From: Flavobacterium succinicans LMG 10402
Lineage (GTDB): Bacteria; Bacteroidota; Bacteroidia; Flavobacteriales; Flavobacteriaceae
Direction: 5' to 3'
DNA length: 64,000 nucleotides
Assembly: GCF_000611675.1 (NCBI RefSeq)
Contig: NZ_JATV01000008.1
Location: 1-64,000, forward strand
Made by a program: the position numbers and the translations under genes. The notes beneath the pieces were generated by a model. The model saw only the letters and a list, made by a program, of their open reading frames with translations, did not search any database and had not been told where the DNA came from. This document shows positions 58,092 to 64,000 of this stretch, piece after piece. Position 1 is the stretch's first letter; every line of letters begins with the position of its first letter.

Positions 58092-59135
58092 ATGAGAAAT
58101 TTTACCATTTATCTAGCCGCCTTATTCTGTCTATTCGCCAGCAAAATGATAGGGCAAGAATCCTTCGAAAAACGAGCTAAGGAAATCGCAACACGCATTG
58201 AAAAAATCACCAAAGAAGAAAAAGCAGCGCTAAAGGAAGAAATCGAAGCCGTCAATCTTCAATTGCAAGCCGGTACAATTACCAAAGAAAAAGCCGACGA
58301 AAAAAAGATAGTTTTGGCCGAAGCCAGAGCCATCAATATCGAAGCCAGAGTTGCCAAAGAACAAGAACAATTGAACGAATTGGTACAGTTAAAAGTGGAT
58401 GGAAAAATCAAAGAAGACTCTGTTAGACCATCTGTTACAATCTATTGGAACGATGACTTTGACTTTAAAAATAAAAAGAAAGAAAGAAAATTTGGTGAAA
58501 AAAGAACCACAAGCCAGTTTGTTTTTGCTGCCGGTTTAAACAATCTTATGGTTGATGGCGCGATGCAAGACAAAGATTTCAAATTTATGGGTTCTCATTT
58601 TTACGAATGGGGAACTACCTACAACACCAGAATCCTAAAAGACAATAACTTGCTGCATTTCAAGTACGGGATGTCTGTAATGTACAATAATTTACGTCCT
58701 ACAAATAACCGAACTTTTGTAGTAAATGGAAACCAAACTAATCTTGAAGTATACTCAAAAGACCTCAAAGAATCTCGTTTCAGAAACGTTTATTTGGTAG
58801 TGCCAATGCATCTAGAATTCGATTTTTCGGGTAGCACCATGAAAGATGATAAACGCCAATTCCGAACCCACAAGGCCTTTCGTTTTGGTCTAGGAGGCTA
58901 TGCCGGAGTGAACTTAAAATCAAAACAAAAATTAGAATACCGCGAAAACGACGATAAATTTTACGTAAAAAACAAATCCGATTTCAATACCAGTAATTTT
59001 ATTTACGGTTTGAGTTCCTACATCGGCTACAAAGAAACGAGTTTGTATGTAAAATACGATTTGAATCCATTATTTAAAAACAATACAGTAGATCAAAACA
59101 ATATTTCTATGGGAATTCGTTTCGATTTCAATTAA
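58092..59135 (+). CDS. Exported coiled-coil / outer-membrane beta-barrel protein
   Basis: A 347-aa protein with signal peptide MRNFTIYLAALFCLFASKMIG. A Lys/Glu-rich coiled coil follows (about 25-105: RIEKITKEEKAALKEEIEAV, ADEKKIVLAEARAINIEAR). The barrel-like C-terminal domain follows, with alternating strands (FVFAAGLNNLMVDG, FKYGMSVMYNNLRP, HKAFRFGLGGYAGVNLKSK, FIYGLSSYIGYKETSLYVKYDLNPLF) ending IRFDFN. It is not a family I can name. As third gene of the sigma operon it may be the effector or target of that envelope response. Confidence 0.7.
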   Translation: MRNFTIYLAALFCLFASKMIGQESFEKRAKEIATRIEKITKEEKAALKEEIEAVNLQLQAGTITKEKADEKKIVLAEARAINIEARVAKEQEQLNELVQLKVDGKIKEDSVRPSVTIYWNDDFDFKNKKKERKFGEKRTTSQFVFAAGLNNLMVDGAMQDKDFKFMGSHFYEWGTTYNTRILKDNNLLHFKYGMSVMYNNLRPTNNRTFVVNGNQTNLEVYSKDLKESRFRNVYLVVPMHLEFDFSGSTMKDDKRQFRTHKAFRFGLGGYAGVNLKSKQKLEYRENDDKFYVKNKSDFNTSNFIYGLSSYIGYKETSLYVKYDLNPLFKNNTVDQNNISMGIRFDFN

Positions 59136-59310
59136 ACCCAGAATCCGCATTAGACTTCGTAGCGAAACTGAATTATTCAATAAAAGCAAGAGCTCACGGA
59201 CTATTTTTGAAGAAGGAATACTTTTGTATTTTGAATTTAAAAATGGGAGTAAGTTCTTGCTTTTGAAGAAGAATTTAGTTGTAGTAGATTTCTAATGCGG
59301 AATCTGGGTT
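59135..59310. repeat. 176-bp long palindrome (MITE-like)
   Basis: Ends AACCCAGAATCCGCATTAGA and TCTAATGCGGAATCTGGGTT are inverted copies (19/20). Pairing continues inwards (AACTGAATT/AATTTAGTT, AAAAGCAAGAGCT/AGTTCTTGCTTTT) to a centre near GAATACTTTTGTATT. The left end begins at the last base of the preceding CDS stop codon. Confidence 0.8.
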
Positions 59311-59313
59311 AAA

Positions 59314-59421
59314 ATTAGGAGCGAATCATCAGGCATTTCAGGCACATCGTTCCCGCCATCATTCCTAAACCTCGCGAGCTGAACCCCAGCTCACGAGGTT
59401 TTTCCCTTCTGTCGGGGCTAT
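59314..59421 (+). repeat. Structured dispersed repeat, copy C
   Basis: Begins ATTAGGAGC and ends TCGGGGCTA. Outer helix CCCG (59352-59355) / CGGG (59413-59416). Inner hairpin AACCTCGcGAGCT / AGCTCaCGAGGTT with one C-A mismatch around GAACCCC (59368-59400), the same mismatch position and ACCCC loop as copy B. Confidence 0.75.
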
Positions 59422-59519
59422 AAGACTAGCATGGTTTTTTTACTTGGAAGAAATTTGGTAATATCGGGTGAATGATAAATTATGTTTTGTAACTAATCAG
59501 GTGTTTTTTTGAATATTAA

Positions 59520-59646
59520 TTGCCTCCAACTTTAGTTGGAGGGGTGCAATTTGAAAGTTTTAAAGGCTTTAGCCAAATAAAAGCAGCTAATTTTGGCTAA
59601 AGCCAATGAAATCAATCCCCATAACTCCAGCTAAAGCTGGAGCCAA
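59520..59646. repeat. 127-bp nested-hairpin element (CTCCAACTTTAGTTGGAG type)
   Basis: Three hairpins: CCTCCAAC/GTTGGAGG (59523-59542), GGCTTTAGCC/GGCTAAAGCC (59565-59604) and CTCCAGC/GCTGGAG (59625-59642). The element as a whole is an imperfect inverted repeat with ends TTGCCTCCAAC and GCTGGAGCCAA. As I remember, such elements are widespread in flavobacteria. Confidence 0.8.
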
Positions 59647-59843
59647 CTCAAAGCAAGACAAGCTGAATAGTTACTATATTTTTTTTGAAGCCACCCTGTC
59701 TATTTGAATCCGCGAAATCTGCGTGCCATAATGCGTACGCTGATTTAGTAGATTCCCCCAAGCTTTTTTGATAATTTATTAACTACTCAATTTGTCTTTT
59801 AAACAGCAGTAAGACTAAGTTTAATTATACAAAATTAACTTTG

Positions 59844-59851
59844 TATCTTTG
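59844..59851 (+). promoter_or_regulatory. −7 box TATCTTTG for dnaG
   Basis: Perfect TAnnTTTG, 30 bases before the TTG start of dnaG. Confidence 0.65.
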
Positions 59852-59880
59852 GCCTTTTCCAACTTTATTCCCTTATTCAA

Positions 59881-61857
59881 TTGATTTCAAAAGCAACCAT
59901 AGATACCGTTTTCGAAACCGCTCGTGTAGAGGAGGTTATTGGCGATTTTGTACAATTAAAACGCGCTGGGAGCAATTTCAAAGGCTTGAGTCCTTTCTCA
60001 GACGAGCGTTCACCTTCGTTCATGGTATCGCCCGTAAAACAAATTTGGAAAGATTTTAGTTCTGGAAAAGGAGGAAATGCAGTGGCTTTTTTAATGGAGC
60101 ACGAACATTTTACCTATCCAGAAGCCATTCGATATTTGGCCAAAAAATACAATATCGAAATCGAAGAAACAGAACAAACCGATGCCGAAAAAGCCAATAC
60201 CGATGTTCGAGAAAGTATGTTTTTGGTGTCTGAATTCGCGAAAAATTATTTTCATTCCACACTATTAAACACCGAAGAAGGAAAGGCGATAGGCTATTCG
60301 TATTTCAAAGAGAGAGGCTTTACCAGCGAAACCATAAAAAAATTCGGTTTAGGCTATTCTCCAGAAACTTGGGATGCGCTGACGAAAGAAGCGTTAGGAA
60401 AAGGATATCAATTACAATATCTAGAAAGTACAGGCTTAACCATTCCAAGAGACGATCGCCCTTTTGACAGATTCAAAGGAAGGGTGATGTTTCCTATCCA
60501 AAGTATGTCGGGTAGAACCTTAGGATTTGGAGGCCGAATCTTAACCAATGATAAAAAAGCGGCCAAATATTTAAACTCTCCAGAGAGTGAAATTTATCAT
60601 AAGAGCAAAGTCTTGTACGGAATTTTCCAAGCCAAACAAGCCATTGCTAAACTCAATAATTGTTATTTAGTTGAAGGATATACGGATGTAATTCAATTCC
60701 ATCAGGCGGGAATCGAAAATGTCGTAGCCTCTTCAGGTACGGCTTTAACACCCGACCAAATCCGTTTAATTAACCGATTAACCAAAAACATTACCGTACT
60801 TTTTGATGGTGATGCTGCAGGACTTCGCGCTTCCATTCGAGGCATCGATTTGATTTTGGAGGAAGGAATGAACGTAAAAGTTTGCACTTTTCCTGATGGC
60901 GATGACCCAGATAGTTTTGCCAAAAAAACATCTTATGATGATTTGGTAGCTTATTTAGAGCATAATGCAAAGGATTTTATCCAGTTCAAAGCCTCGCTTT
61001 TAATGAACGAAGCTAAGAACGATCCGATCAAAAAAGCGGATTTAATTCGGGATATGGTAACGAGTATTTCTAAGATTCCAGACCGCATTCAGCGAGAAAT
61101 ATATTTGCAAGAATGTTCTAGGATTATGGATATTTCGGAACAAGTTTTGGTGAGTACTTTAGCGCAATTAGTGCAAAAAGATGTTGCCGAAGTAGGTAAA
61201 AAACAAAAGCAAGAGCAAAAAGCTTTTGAAGTTGTAAAAAACGAAAATCCTATAGCTCCTGATAAAGTCGATGTCTTGTACCGTTTGGAACGAAAAATCA
61301 TTGAAATACTATTGCTGTATGGGAATAAAAGTGCAATTTTTGAGGATGTATTGTTAAAAGCTAATGCCGATGGCGAAATTGTTCAGGTTGTTGAACAGAA
61401 AGAATACAAAGTTTTTCATCGTATTTATCTGAGTTTGCAAGAAGATGAAGTAGAGTTGGCGAACCCCTTGTTTAGAGCTATTTTTAATGATTTGATTAAT
61501 TATTATTTGCAAGAGCAGGCAGAGGGTATTGAGCAGTATTTGAAAACTTTGAAACCTGAATTTGCTCAAGAAGTAACAGATATTTTAATGGAGGAGGAGC
61601 AAATTGTCTTACACAATTGGGAAGGACAAAATATTTTTGTAAAGCAAAAAACAGAAACCATTAGTCAGCATACTTCAGAAACCATAATTTCAATTCGTGA
61701 ATATTTAATCAATAAGTTGATCATGGATTTGATGAATGAATTTTCAGTAAATCCAGAAGCTGATGGGGCCGAGTTGATGGTAATGATTAATGATTACAAC
61801 AAACTCAAAGTGAATATCACCGGAACAATTGGAAGAATACGTTCTACTTATTTATAA
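59881..61857 (+). CDS. dnaG: DNA primase
   Basis: A 658-aa primase that makes RNA primers for replication. The start is TTG; the conserved N terminus begins there (ISKATIDTVFETARVEEVIGDFVQLKR) and a −7 box is 30 bases upstream. The TOPRIM domain has YLVEGYTDVIQF and VLFDGDAAG. The zinc finger that should hold CHC2 (CPFHxEKTPSF...CFGCG) reads SPFSDERSPSF...DFSSG, with Ser37, Ser40, Asp58, Ser61 at the ligand positions. So the N-terminal domain is present in full but cannot bind zinc in the usual way. The C-terminal helicase-binding region is also present. Confidence 0.96.
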   Translation: MISKATIDTVFETARVEEVIGDFVQLKRAGSNFKGLSPFSDERSPSFMVSPVKQIWKDFSSGKGGNAVAFLMEHEHFTYPEAIRYLAKKYNIEIEETEQTDAEKANTDVRESMFLVSEFAKNYFHSTLLNTEEGKAIGYSYFKERGFTSETIKKFGLGYSPETWDALTKEALGKGYQLQYLESTGLTIPRDDRPFDRFKGRVMFPIQSMSGRTLGFGGRILTNDKKAAKYLNSPESEIYHKSKVLYGIFQAKQAIAKLNNCYLVEGYTDVIQFHQAGIENVVASSGTALTPDQIRLINRLTKNITVLFDGDAAGLRASIRGIDLILEEGMNVKVCTFPDGDDPDSFAKKTSYDDLVAYLEHNAKDFIQFKASLLMNEAKNDPIKKADLIRDMVTSISKIPDRIQREIYLQECSRIMDISEQVLVSTLAQLVQKDVAEVGKKQKQEQKAFEVVKNENPIAPDKVDVLYRLERKIIEILLLYGNKSAIFEDVLLKANADGEIVQVVEQKEYKVFHRIYLSLQEDEVELANPLFRAIFNDLINYYLQEQAEGIEQYLKTLKPEFAQEVTDILMEEEQIVLHNWEGQNIFVKQKTETISQHTSETIISIREYLINKLIMDLMNEFSVNPEADGAELMVMINDYNKLKVNITGTIGRIRSTYL

Positions 61858-61937
61858 AAAATGTTACCCAAGATGCTTTTCTGAGAATGGTTTGTATGAA
61901 AATCATTTTCGATAGATTCTGAATATTTTGCCATAAA

Positions 61938-61972
61938 AAAGAGGCTGTCCAACGTTTCGGACAGCCTCTTTT
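61938..61972. terminator. Bidirectional terminator after dnaG
   Basis: Perfect 13-bp stem AAAGAGGCTGTCC / GGACAGCCTCTTT with loop AACGTTTC and T-runs on both sides. It separates dnaG from the convergent response regulator. Confidence 0.9.
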
Positions 61973-62004
61973 TGTAAACAGCTAAATTTAGCTAGCTCAA
62001 ATTG

Positions 62005-62634
62005 CTACACAATTTCTAGTGTTTTGGCTTTGTTGACTAAATCAACCAAATTGGTTACATTTAATTTTGTCAACAAGCGCAATTTGTAGGTGCTAATTGT
62101 TTTTTCGTTTAAAGAAAGAATATCGGCTATTTCATGGTTTTTCTTCCCATCGCTTAAATAGCGTAATACTTCTATTTCTCGGTTGGATAATTTACGGTAT
62201 AAACGTTCGCTTTTACTTTGTTTGGCTATCAAAGCCATGTTTTTACGAACATTCTCGTTTACGATAATTTTTCCTTGCTGAACTTTGACAATAGATTGAC
62301 CTAGTGTTTCAAGTTTTTCAGTTTTGTGCACATAGCCCGCCACACCTGCTTTAATTGCATTTGGAGCATAAATTTGTTCCGAAAGGCTGCTATAGATAAT
62401 GATTTTTGTGTTAGGGTAGTTTTTCAACATTGCCTTGATTTCAAAAATACTAGCTAATCCTTCAAGTTCTAAATCAATTACTAAAACATCAATTTCTTTG
62501 CTTTGAAGAATTTCTCGAACCATCGAAAAATTACCTACATTGGCTACAATTGAGATCTCATCATGATCCTTGAAGTACGATTTAACTCCAAAATGAGTTA
62601 CTGGAAAATTATCTGCTAAACAAACTTTAATCAT
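62005..62634 (-). CDS. NarL/LuxR family response regulator
   Basis: A 209-aa regulator. The receiver domain has phospho-acceptor Asp54 (LVIDLELEG), the Ser/Thr switch in IIIYSSLSEQ and Lys in GYVHKTEKLE. The C-terminal LuxR HTH has LSNREIEVLRYLSDGKKNHEIADILSLNEKTISTYK (in parts). No sensor kinase is adjacent. It lies upstream of nadE and the gldB start, and as I recall this order also occurs in other flavobacteria. Confidence 0.93.
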   Translation of the reverse strand: MIKVCLADNFPVTHFGVKSYFKDHDEISIVANVGNFSMVREILQSKEIDVLVIDLELEGLASIFEIKAMLKNYPNTKIIIYSSLSEQIYAPNAIKAGVAGYVHKTEKLETLGQSIVKVQQGKIIVNENVRKNMALIAKQSKSERLYRKLSNREIEVLRYLSDGKKNHEIADILSLNEKTISTYKLRLLTKLNVTNLVDLVNKAKTLEIV

Positions 62635-62723
62635 GGTATTTTTTTTTTAAGAGTTGTCTATCAAAATGATTCGATAAATGTAGTAAAAAAAATACAATAA
62701 TTTTTAATATTTAAGAAAATTTT

Positions 62724-63524
62724 TTAATTTTCTGTAAAAACACACACGGGTATTGGGTTCATTTTGTGTTGATTAGCTGAATTTAGGCGTTTGTATATGG
62801 TTAAAACCTCTTTTTCTCTATTATCAAAGTCATCTGATGTTTTGCCAGCTTCGTCTTGTAACATGGCCCACTCCAATTCATCATAGCTAGCACCTAATTG
62901 ATCCTCATCGGAACGGTCGTCACCAAATAAACCATCGGTTGGAGGAGCAACCAAAATCGAATGGGGGATCTTTAAATAACTTCCTAAAGCATAAACATCT
63001 GATTTTAGTAAATCTGCAATCGGACTTAAATCCACTCCGCCGTCACCATATTTGGTGTAAAATCCAACTCCAAAATCTTCTACTTTATTTCCTGTCCCGG
63101 CTACTAATAAACCATGTATTCCAGCATAGTAGTACAAAGTGCTCATACGTAAACGCGCTCTTGTATTGGCCAATGATAAATTCATTTTATCGGTATTTTC
63201 GTGTTCTGGAACAGCCGTTTTAAAGGCTTCAAAAACAGGTGTAAGGTCTGAAATTGCACTTTTTACGTTTGGAAATCGTTCTTTTAACTGCTTGATGTGT
63301 TCTTGAGCGCGACTTACTTGAGAAGGTGCTTGATGAATGGACATTTCTATACATAAAACCTCTAAACCTGTTTGGGCACAAAGTGTTGAGGTTACAGCCG
63401 AGTCAACTCCTCCCGAAATCCCAATAACAAATCCATTTGACTTTGCATTCTTCGCGTAATCCGTTAACCATTTTACAATTTTTGAGTTAACTTTTTCTGG
63501 TGTTAAAGATGTTTTTTTAATCAT
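62724..63524 (-). CDS. nadE: NH3-dependent NAD+ synthetase
   Basis: A 266-aa enzyme that converts deamido-NAD to NAD+ with ammonia and ATP. The PP-loop is SGGVDS (37-42) in VIGISGGVDSAV. GTGNKVEDFGVGFYTKYGDGGVDLSPIADLLKSDVYAL is the substrate region (in parts), and PPTDGLFGDDRSDEDQLGASYDELEWAM the P1/P2 loop region. It has no glutaminase domain, matching the short ammonia-dependent form. It is divergent from gldB. Confidence 0.95.
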   Translation of the reverse strand: MIKKTSLTPEKVNSKIVKWLTDYAKNAKSNGFVIGISGGVDSAVTSTLCAQTGLEVLCIEMSIHQAPSQVSRAQEHIKQLKERFPNVKSAISDLTPVFEAFKTAVPEHENTDKMNLSLANTRARLRMSTLYYYAGIHGLLVAGTGNKVEDFGVGFYTKYGDGGVDLSPIADLLKSDVYALGSYLKIPHSILVAPPTDGLFGDDRSDEDQLGASYDELEWAMLQDEAGKTSDDFDNREKEVLTIYKRLNSANQHKMNPIPVCVFTEN

Positions 63525-63553
63525 TATAGTTTATGTTTTAAAAAGCAGGAATG

Positions 63554-63561
63554 TATATTTG
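63554..63561 (+). promoter_or_regulatory. −7 box TATATTTG, candidate promoter of gldB
   Basis: Perfect TAnnTTTG on the plus strand in the nadE-gldB gap, about 130 bases before the gldB ATG. It is the only perfect match on the plus strand there. Confidence 0.45.
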
Positions 63562-63683
63562 CACAATGTTTTAAAGGAAATCAAATTTGAAATGATTTTA
63601 AAGCGAAAATAATTAATATATATGAAATGACCATGTTTCCAGTCTATAAACTCGAAAAAGGTAAACCTATAAAATAGCTTCGA

Positions 63684-64000
63684 ATGAATCAAAAAATAAT
63701 GAGAAAGTGTCTTTTGTCTTTACTATTGGTGTTGTTTTTTTGCTCTTGCGACAAAAAGAGTAAAGTAGAAAAAATTGTAGAAGAAATTCCAGTTGAGATA
63801 AAAGTAGAGCGTTTTGATCAAGCTTTTTTTGAAGCAAAACCAGAGAATTTATTACAATTGAAGCAAAAGTATCCTCTTTTTTTTCCACAAGGAACTGAAG
63901 ATGCGGTTTGGATCGAAAAAATGCAACATCCGCAATGGAGAGAGCTTTACCAGGAAGTACAAAAAAAATATAAAAATTTTGATCCTGTAGCTGCTGATAT
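63684..64000 (+). CDS. gldB: Gliding motility lipoprotein GldB (5' part, cut by window end)
   Basis: The first 105 codons of a gene that runs off the window. A lipoprotein signal peptide is present: MRKCLLSLLLVLFFCSCDKK, with lipobox FFCSC. Then the conserved GldB start VEEIPVEIKVERFDQAFFEAKPENLLQLKQKYPLFFPQG...VWIEKMQHPQWRELYQEVQKKYKNF follows (in parts). GldB is an outer-membrane-associated lipoprotein essential for gliding and type IX secretion-linked motility in F. johnsoniae, usually followed by gldC. A second in-frame ATG at 63699 would also give the signal peptide and may be the real start. Confidence 0.88.
   Translation, partial: MNQKIMRKCLLSLLLVLFFCSCDKKSKVEKIVEEIPVEIKVERFDQAFFEAKPENLLQLKQKYPLFFPQGTEDAVWIEKMQHPQWRELYQEVQKKYKNFDPVAAD

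Larger units (their letters stand above)
59136..59880. other. 745-bp gap upstream of dnaG made mostly of repeat elements
   Basis: Holds in order: a 176-bp palindrome (59135-59310), dispersed repeat copy C (59314-59421), a nested-hairpin element (59520-59646), short-repeat remnants (AATCCGCGAAATCTGCGTG near 59710) and the dnaG promoter (59844-59851). No gene is visible. Confidence 0.8.

Noticed and set aside
63667..63888. Minus-strand gene at the window end
   Set aside because: It lies antisense to the clearly recognisable start of gldB on the plus strand.

Overview
The window looks like a chromosomal segment of a Flavobacterium or a close relative in the Bacteroidota. It is AT-rich. Many genes are preceded by the Bacteroidota sigma-factor −7 box TAnnTTTG. 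The gene set is typical of gliding flavobacteria: the start of gldB next to nadE, a type IX secretion Plug protein (DUF5103), an S46 dipeptidyl-peptidase, U32 and M16 peptidases, a LytTR/LytS-type two-component system, and a DnaG primase that lacks its zinc ligands. There is no prophage, integrase, CRISPR array or recognisable insertion sequence. The accessory content is small: two toxin-antitoxin pairs and several families of short repeats.

Layout. 1-1025: tRNA-Leu(UAA), a DUF1508 protein and a small Ala-rich lipoprotein. 1197-5064 (minus): S46 peptidase, then a GNAT acetyltransferase overlapping Kdo transferase waaA. 5206-7459 (plus): DegT-type sugar aminotransferase and galE with a structured repeat between them. 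7579-11604: a ParE-like toxin-antitoxin pair, a small lipoprotein, fabD, a maltose-acetyltransferase-like gene, a nucleosidase-like gene, and a HigBA-like pair. 11699-14960 (minus): a redox/stress cluster (FMN reductase, YjdI ferredoxin-like protein, OsmC, YjdJ-like GNAT, pirin) next to a Crp/Fnr regulator. 15039-19445 (minus): U32 protein, aspartate-type aminotransferase and fatty-acid desaturase. 19553-21177 (plus): rsmG and an M48 protease. 21346-24341 (minus): LytTR regulator, alpha/beta hydrolase with a TPR tail, and a LytS-type kinase. 24643-35299: an SMP-30-like protein, pruA, apaG, T9SS Plug, an M16 protease and a SNF2 helicase. 35499-37685 (minus): methyltransferase, a GxxExxY nuclease-fold gene enclosed by inverted repeats, and map. 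38254-43354 (minus): TolC / HlyD / ABC exporter / TetR operon, in which the ABC ATPase has degenerate motifs. 43509-47542: LRR protein, acetyl-CoA hydrolase/transferase, tatA-PAP2 and an O-methyltransferase. 47850-51326 (minus): LamG protein and a YceI-porin-YceI operon. 51728-59135 (plus): rlmN, a copper-type TonB-dependent receptor with a small Cys-motif partner, a polyprenyl synthase, and an ECF sigma / membrane protein / barrel operon. 59881-64000: dnaG, a LuxR-type response regulator, nadE and the 5' part of gldB.

The observations I would follow first are these. (1) The GxxExxY gene sits precisely between 41-bp inverted repeats (36/41 identical), so it looks like a small self-contained unit. 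(2) Four dispersed copies of a hairpin element share an outer helix that changes in a compensatory way (CCTG/CAGG, CCCG/CGGG, CCCA/TGGG). (3) The gap upstream of dnaG holds three different palindromic elements back to back. (4) The exporter ATPase has a reversed Walker B pair (ED for DE), no LSGGQ and no H-loop histidine. (5) An OprC-like CxxxM copper receptor and the YceI-porin-YceI operon each have an FNR/CRP-type palindrome placed near −41 of a plausible promoter. All functional names come from reading the protein sequences; no database search was run.
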